NCBI GenBank assembly: GCA_951799405.1
Contig: OX637332.1
Location: 1,183,001 to 1,247,000 of the forward strand
Direction: 5' to 3'
DNA length: 64,000 nucleotides
DNA from: Agapetus fuscipes
Lineage: Eukaryota > Arthropoda > Insecta > Trichoptera > Glossosomatidae
The translations under genes were made by a program, and so were the position numbers. Shown here piece after piece: positions 31,626 to 42,597 of this stretch; position 1 is the first letter of the stretch; each line of letters starts with the position of its first letter. A model generated the notes under the pieces. The model made no database searches. It had not been told where the DNA came from and saw only the letters and a program-made list of their open reading frames with translations.

Positions 31626-31953
31626 GTAAATATTTTAAATGTGCCGATGAATGTTAGATGTTAATGATGAATCATTTGGAAAATAATGTTCAACTATTAC
31701 CTGAAATTGTGTATTCCATCTAAATTTTATTTACAGATAACCTTAATTACTATTTTTTGCAAAATGTATTTTAAACAAAAAGTTACATATCTAATTATGA
31801 ATAAAATTGGGCAAGCGGCATTGGGGGACAGGTGGGGTTGGAGGCAGAGGTTCAAGAAGGCCAAGGCTAGAATTGTACTCGTAGCATCATTAAAGAAGAA
31901 CAATGATAATGGGGGAGTTTTACCTACCATTAAAACTCTTATTATGTTTCTAT

Positions 31954-32145
31954 AGATGTCTGGAGTCCATATTATGAGAGAAACAATCACTTTTCCCCTT
32001 TTATGTGGTTTTTAAGTCTATTCCTGGGTCTTTGATTTGCACTTTTTTACACTTTAGGCACTTTCTACTCTATGGTCGCTTTTTCCCCATTTCCTGTTCC
32101 CTATTTCCAGTTTCCCCATAACCCGGTCGCAATTTTTCATAAAGC
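31954..32145. repeat. DIRS inverted terminal repeat, left
   Basis: From 'agatgtctggagtccatatt' to 'gcaatttttcataaagc'; near-perfect reverse complement of 36703-36894. A further ~48 bp (31906-31953, ataatgggggagttttacct...) forms the left outer extension. Confidence 0.93.
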
Positions 32146-32171
32146 TCATAATACACCAGGTAGGGGTTACC

Positions 32172-32272
32172 TGGACTCCAGACATCTATAGAAACATAAT
32201 AAGAGTTTTAATGGTAGGTAAAACTCCCCCATTATGTGTTCTGAGAGATGTCTGGAGTCCATATTATGAGAG
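32172..32272. repeat. DIRS internal complementary region
   Basis: The first part (ctccagacatctatagaaac ... actcccccattat) is the reverse complement of the left outer edge 31906-31968; the second part (attatgtgttctgagagatg ... ccatattatgagag) is the reverse complement of the right outer edge 36873-36909. The two meet at 'cccccattatgtgttc', which predicts the sequence of a circle junction. Confidence 0.9.
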
Positions 32273-32307
32273 ATCTGTCTATTATCTCCTGGTGACCGGG
32301 GACGTCT

Positions 32308-33400
32308 TTATTTGATATTAACTGGTTGAAATAGGGAAAGATCTTCTGGAGCTCTATGTTTCAACATCTCTTTCTGATAGTATTTTCTGAAAGTGTTTTC
32401 CTTTTTCCAGTTGCCTCTTTCCAGTATGTTATCTATTGGATTAAGTGATGCGACCGCTGAACGTGTGCTGCCGGGAGTGGCCTCTACTCCTGCTGATTTT
32501 AGCGTGTTCTTTACCCATCCTCCTATGATTGTTCTTGCAGCTGCCTTCACTTGTACTCGGGTGCTGATGAACAGGTTATAAAGATTTTGTCCTGATCTCC
32601 TTTCGCGTGATAGTTCAATCAGCTTCCTTATCCAGAAGACTGGGTTGACGTTGTGTTCCTTGGATTCCAGAAGTCTCCGATTAGATTGTCGGTGTTTGAG
32701 GGTATCTGTTTTTGATCTAAAGAATGGAATTAACACAATTGATGTGCCTTCGTCGAGAATGTTTCCTTCTGTGATATTTAGCAAGGTCAGATTGTGTACT
32801 CTTCTTCCTGAAGATAACAGAAGTAAGATCGCCGTTCTACACGCAACTTCATAGAGAGAATCTGATCGAGGAGTGTTCCTGACTAGCCAGTCTCTCACTA
32901 TCTGCCGATTCCACACAGGGGACTTAGGAGGGTTGATCTTTACCATTGCTAGTGCTTTTAATGTTTTTAAATTTAATTTCACTAGGAAATCTGAGCTGAG
33001 ATTCTTTTCCATCATTGCGTTGCAGAAGGTTACGATGGCTGACTTGTGTACCAGCATAGTCCTGTATGATAGTTTTTCGTTAATGACCAGTTGCGCTAGA
33101 TACCTTGCCAATTGATTAGGAGATGGTGTGTTGGGATGGGTATTATTCGCCAGTATCCAGCGGCACCATCTTTGCCAAGCAGGTTTATATGTGTTGAGTG
33201 GGGAAGCTCGCCATCCTGACAGGAACAGTCTTTTCTCTTCCGCGTTCCAGGAATTTAAGATACTGTCCCCAGTCCCAATTTTCCACACTTCCATTTCCAG
33301 ATCCTGAATCCTGGGTGGTGGATTGCCTGTTGATGTGTTGATTAGTACTGACACCAGGTTCGGTATTTGCATCGGAGGTACGAGTGATCGACGAATTAAG
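32308..33400 (-). CDS. DIRS tyrosine recombinase
   Basis: C-terminal part of a 601-aa open frame. It would integrate the circular DNA copy of the element. After an N-terminal core-binding region ('FLSGWRASPLNTYKPAWQRW', 'LARYLAQLV', 'VHKSAIVTFCN') the catalytic domain has Arg I in 'LLLSSGRRVHNLTLL', Arg II in 'TPGSTRSAVASLN' (position of the His is Gly here, as H-x-x-R reads G-S-T-R) and the Tyr nucleophile in 'ENTFRKYYQKEM'. The part of the open frame above about 33400 overlaps RNase H in another frame; overlapping RT/RH and YR frames are usual in DIRS elements, but how much of it is translated is unknown. This frame is uninterrupted, the best preserved in the element. Confidence 0.88.
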
Positions 33401-34196
33401 TCTGGACGCCAGAAGACCCTCTGCCACCTGGGACCACGAGTAGGTAAGTTTCGGTCGCCCCGTTTAGGTGCCTCAGGATCCTCGGTATAAGGTTTGGCGG
33501 AGGAAATATCCGACCCACATTGTAGAGCCAGTGCCGACTGAAGGCGTTTTGAAAGATTGCGCATGAGTCTGTGGAGTCTCTGGACACGTAAGTTGAACTC
33601 ATGTGTGCCATGGTGGATGCGAACAGGTCTATATCTGGTACTCCGAAATGATTGAAAATGGCCTTCGTTGCTGTTGGTAAGAGATGCCACTCTGGAGGGG
33701 ATCTTCCTCTTGATAGGTGATCCGCGTCTCCGTATCTTCCCGGTAGGTACTGCGCTGTTAGCGAGATTTCCCATTGGTCTGCCAGAGTCAACAGATCTCG
33801 GGTAAGATTTAGGAGTGTTTTGGATCTGGTGCCCCCTTCCTTGCGGATGTAGGCGACTACTGTCTTGTTGTCTGATTGTACCAGAATTTCGGAGCCGGAA
33901 AGGTCGTGCGCTGTGCGTTGCAGGGTTGCAAAAACAGCGAACAACTCTTTTCGGTTGGAGTGCTACTTCTTTTGTTGAACGGTCCACTGTCCTGACAGCA
34001 TCAAGTCGTCCAGAGTTGCTCCCCAAGCTAAGTCTGACGCATCTGTTGTCAAGAAATGTCCGAAGGTTTCCCTGTGGATGGAACTTGATTCGTTCGCATT
34101 CCCTATCCACCACTCTATTTCTTGTAAGCTATCCTCGGTCATTTGTATGGACCCTCTTGGTGACAGGTGCTTCAGTGGCTTGCTCGCTATCTGCAA
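33396..34196 (-). pseudogene. DIRS RNase H and downstream domain (broken)
   Basis: Frame 33963-34196 carries 'HFLTTDASDLAWGATLDD' (first RNase H Asp) and ends in a stop; frame 33396-33944 continues with 'LVQSDNKTVVAYIRKEGG' and 'LPGRYGDADHLSRG', the later RNase H Asp residues, then 'GVPDIDLFASTMAH', a block typical of DIRS polyproteins. The stop between the two frames (about 33960) disables the protein. Confidence 0.85.
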
Positions 34197-34525
34197 TTGT
34201 CTGCAGTGGAGGCGACCATGAAGCTGGCAAGTTTAGTCTTCCTAGGAGACTTTCCGCCAGTTTTAAGGACCATTTTCGAGAAGACAGTATTGCTCGAAGT
34301 GAGTGGCACAATGCCTCTTGCTTCCGGTAAGAAAGACCTACTTGGTGACAGGTGCTTCAGTGGCCTGCTCGCTATCTGCAATTGTCTGCAGTGGAGGCGA
34401 CCATGAAGCTGGCAAAGTTTAGTCTTCCTAGGAGACTTTCCGCCAGTTTTAAGGACCATTTTCGAGAAGTCAGTATTGCTCGAAGTGAGTGGCACAATGC
34501 CTCTTGCTTCCGGTAAGAAAGGAAT
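34156..34525. repeat. 185-bp tandem duplication inside the DIRS element
   Basis: 'cttggtgacaggtgcttcag' begins at 34156 and again at 34341. The units run to 'cttccggtaagaaag'. They duplicate the coding segment ending 'SLKLAESLLGRLN' at the RT/RNase H connection. 185 is not a multiple of three, so the duplication also shifts the frame. Confidence 0.92.
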
Positions 34526-35283
34526 TTGCAATTGTTGTGCGTGTCCCAAACGATTCCCAAGTACTCTAATTGTTGAGTGGGGAAGAGCACTGACTTCTGG
34601 AGATTTACATACCACCCCAGAGATTGTAGGATATCTACTGCTAGATGCGATTGCCGACAAAGATCGTCCTTGGATTGGCTCGCAAGGAGGAAGTCGTCGA
34701 GATAAACGATTGTCCGAATACCTCGTCGCTTCAGTAGTTGGGCTACCCAATTTGTAAGGGTTGCAAACATTCTGGGGGCAGATGAAAGGCCAAAGGGCAG
34801 ACTTGTCATCTGAAGTAATTCTCCTCGATAGACCAGTCGCAAAAATCTCCAATGTTTCTGTGCACTTGGGAGATGAAAGAAGGCTTGCGATAGGTCTATT
34901 TTCGACAACCAATTGTTTGGCTGCAGAAACTCTGGCACTTTGTAGTGGCTATGAGTTTGAACGGAACCGGGTCCAGGAAGAAGTTTAACGATTTCAGGTT
35001 GAAAATCATTCTCGAGGAACGGTCCGATTTGGGTGTTAGGAACATTTTTGATAAGAAGCTGGGAGATGACTCCGCGGCCTCTATAACGCCGAATTCGGTC
35101 ATTTCCTTTATTTGAGAGTCCATTTCGGGTGAAGGACTCGTCTGGTATAGCATTAAGGTCTTTTTGTGTGGTAATATCAGAGGGGGAATTGAGATGAAAG
35201 GCATTCTTACTCCGATTATCATCTTCAGGATGTGGTTTGGTGCTCCGAGTGACGTCCAAACCTGTAGGGAGGACTTCAAGCAT
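34372..35283 (-). pseudogene. DIRS reverse transcriptase (frameshifted)
   Basis: The upstream frame (34896-35279) has 'GVIEAAESSPSFLSKMFLTPK' split by normal RT spacing and 'MIFNLKSLNFFLD'; after a frameshift near 34960 the second frame has 'LSKIDLSQAFFHLPSAQKHW' (motif A), 'LPFGLSSAPRMFATLTNWV' (motif B) and 'IRTIVYLDDFLLASQS' (motif C, YLDD). The YLDD box and the order of motifs are as in DIRS/gypsy-like RTs, unlike the YADD LINEs in this window. Confidence 0.88.
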
Positions 35284-35304
35284 CCTCTGCGAAATGGTTT
35301 CTTG

Positions 35305-36432
35305 TCATTTTCGTGGATGCCTCCTTCTGTCTCCTTTGAGATTTCCTGACCGTGTGTTATTCCCTGCCCTTTTTCCTCTTGAAGAGAAATTTGGAGCGTC
35401 TCTAAGGCCTCGATTGCTTTCCGCAGTGGGTCGTTGCTGCCCTCTAAAAAACTGATTCCTTTTCTGTACTGGAACGTGCGGTTTCGATGAGGTGCTGGGT
35501 TGAGGGCACTGGGTCTTCACTGACAATTTGTCGGTGGTCCCCACTCTAGAGAAAAAAGACGTGAGACTGTCTTTGCCAAACAAGTGTTCGGTACTCGGCG
35601 GGAATTTGTTTAACCCCTCTCACATGCTCTTCCTTAACATGCCCTAGCACAGCTTTCCTGCGGAACTGGAGGGCCTCTGTCCGCCTCCCCCATACCGTCT
35701 GGAGGATGTCTTCCGAGACTTTCTGGTATGGCGAGTCCAGAGCGAACAGCGTTTTGACCTTTTCGAAAAGGGCTTTCCTCGCCAAGGTCGTGTCGCTCCG
35801 GGCTCCCCAGTTGACCAAAGTCTGAAGCCCAGACTGGAACTCCTCTTTCTGGATGAGGAGGGCGTGGGACATGGCTGCAAACGACCGCTCGCCTGAATAG
35901 GGGAGCTTACGTCGCACTGGCGAAGTTCATCGTTCACTGCCAGGTCGACGAACGCCGGTTCTGCCAGGTACTTTTTCTGTACCTCGGCGTACCTTACTCC
36001 GGCCCAGTTTTCACTGTCGAAGTGCTGGAGCCTTTGGAGCGCTTCGACCCTGTTGCTCTTGGCCTTGGGGTGAGCTGGTTCTTCCACCGTTGTGGCGGCT
36101 TCCTGGAAGCTCAGCAGTAGCTCTTCCTGGGCCTCCTCATTCTCTTCCAGTCCCGAAGGTTGTTAGAGGAAGTTGCTGGAAGAGTTTCCTGCCGCCGATT
36201 CAACGAGATTTCCCATAGAACTGGCGGGCCAGTCACCGAAAACTGCGTTCGTCAGCATCACAATGTGGGAAACCAGATAATCTATCCTTGGGTCCAAGAC
36301 AACCCTCAGCCGTTTCTGACGCCGCGGCGGTGAACCTGATTCCGAAGTGTCATATCCGCGTTTTAGTGACGCATCACCTGAATCCTGTGAGATTTCGTCG
36401 AGAGGTTGCCCTTTATTGTTATCACAACTCAT
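35305..36432 (-). pseudogene. DIRS Gag-like region (frameshifted)
   Basis: The likely start is the Met at 36432 ('MSCDNNKGQPLDE'), followed by 'PPRRQKRLRVVLDPRI'. The frame stops at 36163, resumes in another frame (35644-36087: 'EVQKKYLAEPAFVDLAVNDE') and shifts again (35546-35917: 'GERSFAAMSHALLIQKEEF', 'TLARKALFEKVKTLFALD'). A basic, Asn/Arg-rich end follows at 35305-35583. The middle block is a conserved feature of DIRS Gag proteins. At least two frame breaks. Confidence 0.75.
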
Positions 36433-36702
36433 AACATTGATTTTGATGTTATATAAAGTAAAAACTCCGTTAAAATAACGAAAAACGTTTTTCGTAAATA
36501 TGACAGCGTGGCATAACCAACAAAAATACGTATGCGAACTTTTAACCACCACAATATCACCTGTTTTAGTTTTTAATTGTTCACAAGGACACAAGATGGT
36601 AAAATAACACTCTTTTAAATGTTTTTGCCCAGGAATATTGTCAATTCACTCAAATTTTCGAAGGTAAAATCAACTGACATGTGACCACAAGGGGAAAATG
36701 AC

Positions 36703-36894
36703 GCTTTATGAAAAATTGCGACCGGGTTATGGGGAAACTGGAAATAGGGAACAGGAAATGGGGAAAAAGCGACCATAGAGTAGAAAGTGCCTAAAGTGTA
36801 AAAAAGTGCAAATCAAAGACCCAGGAATAGACTTAAAAACCACATAAAAGGGGAAAAGTGATTGTTTCTCTCATAATATGGACTCCAGACATCT
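36703..36894. repeat. DIRS inverted terminal repeat, right
   Basis: Reverse complement of 31954-32145; starts 'gctttatgaaaaattgcgac'. The right outer extension to 36909 reads 'ctcagaacacataat'. Confidence 0.93.
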
Positions 36895-36909
36895 CTCAGA
36901 ACACATAAT

Positions 36910-37350
36910 AAATAAAAAACCTCTTTATTTAGTATCCAGTCATATTTATTAGGAGTATTATTATTATGTAAGTATATTTATTATGCAGATCTCAGAGTGA
37001 AATACTTGGTAAGTTATTATTTTGATACAACATTAATGTAACAAAACAAATCAAATAATATGACATTGAGCCTGTGGCAGGCGAACCATATGCAAGTACC
37101 TGAATCATTATATAAACCATAGCAATGTCCTAAGTACTGTTGCAGAAATAAGATTGACGATGGACACAGTGCAATAGTTGCATCAGCGATCGGTTGCAAC
37201 CATCTCCGAGTGACAGTTTCACGTTAATTTAATACAGCAATGAAGAGACATCCTAGGTGTAAGAAAGTATACAAAGCATACATGTAAGTTACTTATATTT
37301 CTATGCTATAAACAAATAATAAGGAAAATTTTAAGGGTTTGTGTATTGAC
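36910..37350. other. Sequence between DIRS and a palindromic repeat
   Basis: Nothing recognised. Confidence 0.4.
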
Positions 37351-37351
37351 A

Positions 37352-37566
37352 TTGTGAAGATTCATTTAAAAAATAATGTAAAAATTAAGAAAAGTTTTTT
37401 TTCTAGAGTTGATTTATTTCTCGAGCGCTTTCAATGCTTTCACACCATAAATTTAAGTTGATCTCTTGATAATGGTGTGAAAACATTGAAAGCGCTCGAG
37501 AAATAAATCAACTCGTGAAGAAAAACTCTATTTAGTTTTTACATTACTATTTTTAAAATAATAAGA
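37352..37566. repeat. Palindromic repeat with ~95-bp arms
   Basis: Arms 37352-37446 and 37474-37566 are reverse complements: 'gttgatttatttctcgagcg' / 'cgctcgagaaataaatcaac', extended by 'gctttcaatgctttcacacc' / 'ggtgtgaaaacattgaaagc'. Half of this palindrome recurs at 53521-53578, and its left flank (gggtttgtgtattgacattg) at 15700 and 37333. Confidence 0.85.
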
Positions 37567-37569
37567 ACT

Positions 37570-39170
37570 TACCCATCATTTATTATTTGAATATTTTTGG
37601 AAAGTTTGTAGTCGAATATAAAAACTATGAAACAGGTCACACAATCGCGATGCTCGATTTCTGAAGTATCAGTATGCTTGGTGAACTATTAAAAAACCTG
37701 AGGATCGGAAAAAGGTCAATACAAAGATTATTTCTCTAATGCGTGTAGATAATTATAAATCTTACAGAGCTTGGACTTTTGCTTCTTCTGGGCAGTCTCC
37801 AGCATCAAACAGCTGATGTAGGGAAAAAACATATCAAACAATATATCAGGCTTATTTATTTCACATTACAAATGATAAGAGAGTGCTGTTTTTGTGTGTG
37901 TCCCACCTCACGGGCACTCTCCTATCACTGATAAGACTTTTTAAAAAGAAGTGTCTTGAGTGCTCCACAAAATACAACCACAGATTTGGAGTTGATTACT
38001 CCGGGTGGCGGTCCGTTCTACTTCACCGGACCTGCAACACGGAAAGCATGGTTTCGTATTTTATGATGATACACTTATGGGCAAAGAAATGTACACACTT
38101 GCCTCGCAACCCGTTACGCAACATTGGGCAGCTGTTTTTTGTTTATTTTTTTGAATTGATTATTTACAATTTCTTGCTATATTCACACTTCTTACTTCAT
38201 TGAGTGCCATGAACAAGTATTTGCAATTTGAAAATCTCATTTTGGGGACTTAAATATGAACATCTGTCCAAATTGTGGATATTAAAGAAAAGACGCACAA
38301 TGTTAAAGCTCTCCATTGCTGCAACAACTTTTGTATAGGAACTGTCATCAATTCACACAGCTTAACTTACAAAATTATACTTACAGAATCATACAACAAA
38401 TGAGTTGAAGAGAGGCAAAGGCGGAAATCAAGAACCTTTTCCAGATGTGAAAGAAACTCAGTAAATGTGACTCTCTGTGTTCCCATATATTGATCTCATT
38501 TTTTTTTTCTTAGATTGCCGCCTTGAGGTGCATACAACTCAAAAATAATGAGGTATTTATCAGTTTAAATTAAGAATCTTATGGCTGACTTCATTTACTT
38601 AAAAATCTTAAAAGAAACAAGACCGACTAACATTTTATCATGAGTTCTGCATTTGAAAATGACAAAAAACTTGTGGTGTCACACGGCTGGGTTGCTATGG
38701 CAAAAGCTAATTAATAATTGCAAAGGACCCTCCTTAGATAAATAACGCTTGCCTGCCAAGAAAAAGTAGAATTAGAAATATTCGTGCAGTAAAAATCAGC
38801 CATTTAGATTTTTGTGCTATTCTGTATAAAATTAACATAAACTAACTGTTTTACACATATTTAGTTATTTTAATAGTTATTACAAAATGTAAGATATACT
38901 GTTTTGCAGTCACTGGTGGAGTGGCCAATAAATATGAGTGAAATACAGTCATGTTTGTGTTGAAATAGAGACATCTTCATTCCAAGACCCATAGCTTAGA
39001 TTGATAAAAAATATATATACTCAACTCAGGGTGTTGGCATTTATAAAATCAATATGGTAATTTAAAAATTCAACTTCATGCACAGGAAAAAAAAATCCTT
39101 CTACCTATGACTCACCTTTGTGAAGAGTGTGTTGACTTTTTAATATCAAATTTTTATCAATCAATTTAAT
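37570..39170. other. AT-rich sequence, no gene seen
   Basis: The longest frame (37883-38203, +, 106 codons) has no recognisable motif, and no splice context or homologue could be suggested. Confidence 0.4.
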
Positions 39171-39171
39171 T

Positions 39172-39375
39172 TAGTCTAAATCTAAATCTAAATCTAAGCT
39201 GCAAAGATATGTATCATTTGAGATTCATATTAAATGCATTCCCACAAGCAGACAAGCATAATTTCGCGCTTACACATGCCGCATGTGGACCTACAATATA
39301 AAAAACCTAATCTCAAATGAACATAAGCCCTGCAACTCTTGCCGACCTTCCCTGAAGCAAGGGTGACATTAGTGG
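39172..39375 (+). repeat. Repeat A, copy 6
   Basis: Preceded by four AAATCT units ('tctaaatctaaatctaaatc'), then the usual body, truncated after 'gggtgacatt'. Confidence 0.85.
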
Positions 39376-39711
39376 TACAAATTAACAGACATCATTTTCC
39401 CCCATATTTATTGTCCATCGCCGTTTTACTGATAAATAATTTGATATTATACCAGAGAATCTTTATGGGTTTGATTTCATTCGACCAAAAATTACATGAA
39501 CAGAAGAATCAGATTTTTTTGTGATTTAAATTGACCAACAATTTTATGAATAGTGAAATTGTGATTTTTATTCCTAATTTTTAATGAAAAACAAAAACTA
39601 AACTTACAATAATTGTAACATAATTTTTACAATAAACTAACATTATAATGTGACTGAATTTTTCCATTGGTGTAACCTGTACCCCGAGTATAAGAAAAAA
39701 AAACATTGTGT

Positions 39712-39815
39712 TAATCTCACATTGATTGCGTAAATGTATGGAATATAGGACGGCACTACTAAAGAGTGATTTATCTTACGTACATTTTTTTGATTTACGC
39801 AGTCGAGCCGAATTT
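39712..39815. mobile_element. ~105-bp inverted-repeat MITE, copy 2
   Basis: Same family as 20695-20805: 'attgcgtaaatgtatggaat', 'agagtgatttatcttacg', 'gatttacgcagtcgagc'. Confidence 0.6.
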
Positions 39816-40385
39816 ACACATTTTTTTATACTAAGGGCACTGAGTTCACACTCTGCATTTTCTCAGTTATAACCTGATTTTTTTTTCTAAATTTATTGAA
39901 TCAAAAATGCAACTAACCACATTTGAAGCTAGTAACTTTATACAATAATGCTTTGATTGCCACATATGTATAAAAAAAAAAACAGATTTGTTACCTTTAC
40001 GTGAGATAAATAATCTTATCTTAAATGCTCATAACATAAACAAAATCACATCTTATTAAAAAAATGCCTACGTTTGATTAAAAAATAAACTTACACTAAA
40101 AGGACAAACCTAAATAAGAAATATTCTAAATGCATTCATAGGAATAAAGCTAAATTAAGTATTGTTTAAAACTAACAAATATTTCAGATATTTTGCCATG
40201 TAAAATAAAATTACAAGGAGTTTAAAATATTATAAGTTTTTTTTATCATTTTAATGTTTATGGCACAACCATTTTGTTTTTCTTTATTTGTTGACAATAG
40301 TTCTTATATTAAAAATCCTTTTCCAGAGATATCACTTTGATTGTTGAAAGTCTTTAACGTTTGAATGGTGGATACAAAAAGGTCA
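39816..40385. other. AT-rich sequence, no gene seen
   Basis: Nothing recognised. Confidence 0.4.
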
Positions 40386-40389
40386 CTAA

Positions 40390-40948
40390 GGGCCGTTCTT
40401 ATAAACGTTGGACTAAATATCCGTAAGTAAATACTCATTTAACTAACGGATGGACGTTAACGGACTGATCTTACCGATGGTCGTCTTATAAAGCTTTTTT
40501 AACCATCCGTTAGTTCTCAATAATGCACTCGTATTTTTGATGATTTTTTGCGTTCATTCATGAACATATGTCATCCGTTTGCTGTCAGAGAAGAAACATA
40601 ACCTAAAGTTTCGTATGACAAACACGAAAACGACTGATACAGCCCTATTTTAATGAATTCTCTATCACTGTCAGAAGAAATTATCTTCAACAGGATAGAG
40701 CGGAGAAGTCCAAAGACGCGCAAAACTCAACGCAAAAAAAAATGCTTTGACAGCTGACCTAACCTCAAACCTTAACAAACCGACCGGTATCTACCTGGAA
40801 ACCGGGGGTCGGCTGTCGGTTGATCCGCCGGTAAAATTAAACCAAAAATTTACAAACGAATTGTTATAATACAGAAAAACAAAATCTGTACCAAACTTCG
40901 GTTTATTAGATTTGATATTTAGCAAACGGATGTTTATAAGATCGGCCC
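40390..40948. mobile_element. PIF/Harbinger-like MITE, copy 3 (reverse)
   Basis: Starts 'gggccgttcttataaacgtt', ends 'atgtttataagatcggccc', flanked by TAA on both sides (40387-40389, 40949-40951). Inverted relative to copies 1 and 2; it shows the empty site for the SINE in copy 1 (gttaacggactgatcttacc). Confidence 0.85.
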
Positions 40949-41149
40949 TAAATAGTGGTTCAACTGAGAAAAAAAGGAACACATAAATAAGATCCTTGGT
41001 AGAAATATTTATCAGATTTTTTAACAAACTGAATAATAATTTTAAGCAGTTCACACAACCCTGCCATCTACGTTATTCATTCTGATATAAACTGTCATTT
41101 GTTGTACTATTTTATGCCTTTTATCCATGTCCAACACTAGGCTAAACAT

Positions 41150-41440
41150 TTAGTGTGACTTCATGCCGTGTTTTCCCCGGACGAGTCCTATGTGGCGAGT
41201 AGAACCTATTCATTTTTACAGGTAAGGGGATCGGCCTTACGCCAACCACTTCAGATGAAGTGGGAGTTTTGCAGCTCCTAAGCACGCTGATACTCATTTC
41301 TTGTGAAGGTTGAGTAAACGTTGAAGGTATTTTATTTTGGGTTTGAAATGAACACCGAAAAGGGGAACTCATTTCTTAAACCCGAGCTCTCAGCATGGAA
41401 TGCAAGCACTCTACCAACTGAGCTATCAATCGCACAAGCC
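41150..41440 (-). repeat. SINE S2, reverse copy
   Basis: - strand head 'gattgatagctcagttggta' and 'gagtgcttgcattccatgct', B-box-like 'gctcgggtttaag', then the S2 body to 'cacggcatgaagtcacacta'. Confidence 0.75.
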
Positions 41441-41537
41441 AACATGCACTTTTCAATCCATACTTTCTTTAGGGATTCATTTTTTTTTATTTGTCTTGGA
41501 ATATAGAACCAAGTTGCAAAAATTTGTTTCAAATTAG

Positions 41538-41985
41538 TCAACGACGTTAGCCATGTTGAAAGCACCGGTTCCCATAGATCACCGAAGTTAAGCAACATTG
41601 GGCGTGGTCAGTGCTTGGATGGGTAACCGCTCAGGTAAACCGCGTGTCGTTGGCATCTTGGACCGGTCCGTAGTCCGTAGTGGCAACACTTCGGACTCGT
41701 AAATGGAAGGTTGTGGATTCGGATCCCGGCGGAGCACAAAAATATACCATTTATATTTCGAATGTGCTCTTCGCTGGGTTGAAAAATTCATAAACCTTTA
41801 TCAATGACCGGTCACCAAAGGTCCATCCAGCCTTACAGCAACTGGGTCTTGCTTGAGTATTGGCGCTTTGTAGCGACGACCAAGCTTGTACACCTCTGCG
41901 GCACTACAACAAGTGTCATAGACCCCTAGAGTCTTTAGAATCTAGGGAGTCTCCCGCACAGGATTTCTTAAAAAAAAAAAAAAAA
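41538..41985 (+). repeat. SINE S1, copy 3: complete 5S-like head, tRNA unit, LINE tail
   Basis: 5S-like part about 41540-41655 is complete: the 5' 'aacgac' can pair with 'gtcgtt' near 41648, and it holds 'ccatgttgaaagcaccggtt', 'gatcaccgaagttaagcaac', 'gggcgtggtcagtgcttgga' and 'tgggtaaccgc'. The tRNA-like unit follows at about 41663-41735 (B box 'ggattcggatccc'). After the S1 body ('gcgacgaccaagcttgt', 41889) the sequence switches to the CR1/Jockey-group LINE 3' end (cacctctgcggcactacaac ... ctcccgcacaggatt) and a run of 16 A, in place of the usual S1 (ATT)n tail. Confidence 0.9.
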
Positions 41986-41989
41986 TGAA

Positions 41990-42595
41990 TATTCTGGTAA
42001 CTAGTGTCTCATTTAAAGCAACCATTCATTTACTTGAGTTTTAAAGAGCACTGAAATGTTAGAAACACATTTCATACTTTAAAGTTGAAGTTTTAATGGA
42101 ATAAATGATCTGAAATTCTTATCTTTTTTTTATTTAAAATTAATTTAAGCTTTTCTTAAATTTATTTAAATTTTAAATTATTGTAGGCGACTGCAGAAGT
42201 CTATTCTGTCCTAAAAAAACTTTAAAAAAAAATATGCAAGAATAAAAAAATAAAAAAACTAAATAGAAAACTAGCAGTGCAGCAATCATTCTTTGAGATT
42301 TTATGAAAACAAAAATTGTATGTCATTTTTTTTACAAAGTTTCCAAATGTTTGAACCCTAAAAATAAATTGCAAATCATAAAAATAGTAAAATATATTTT
42401 GTAGAAGATCGAGTAATGATTTTACATGTGGCAACCAAAGGCTTCAAAAATAAAAACCACATAATTTCATCATTCATTTCCAAATTTTTAAAAATGCAAT
42501 TCTTGTCACACATGATTGATATCAGGAATATCTTCATATTATTTTAGACAAAATAATTGTAAGTAGGCAATTCCACAATATCTTGTATTGTCAAA
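41990..42595. other. Very AT-rich sequence, no gene seen
   Basis: Nothing recognised on either strand. Confidence 0.4.
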
Positions 42596-42597
42596 CC

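Larger units (their letters stand above)
31906..36909 (-). mobile_element. DIRS-type tyrosine-recombinase retrotransposon
   Basis: A ~5.0-kb element reading right to left: Gag-like frames (35305-36432), reverse transcriptase (about 34372-35283), RNase H (33396-34196) and tyrosine recombinase (32308-33400). It is bounded by 192-bp inverted repeats (31954-32145 and 36703-36894) whose outer edges are copied as a fused internal complementary region (32172-32272), the diagnostic DIRS layout. The Gag and RT regions contain frameshifts, and the RT/RNase H junction holds a 185-bp tandem duplication, so this copy is dead. No aspartic protease or DDE integrase is seen, in line with DIRS elements using the recombinase to integrate circular DNA. 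Confidence 0.93.

Noticed and set aside
33815..34330. 171-aa + strand frame over the DIRS element
   Set aside because: Antisense to RNase H/RT coding sequence, with no recognisable domain.
37883..38203. 106-aa + strand frame as a gene
   Set aside because: No known motif, no splice or promoter context; its length is within chance expectation for the window.
41540..41655. Functional 5S rRNA gene
   Set aside because: It is joined to a tRNA-like unit and SINE body, and the same junction occurs at 17597, so it is a SINE head.
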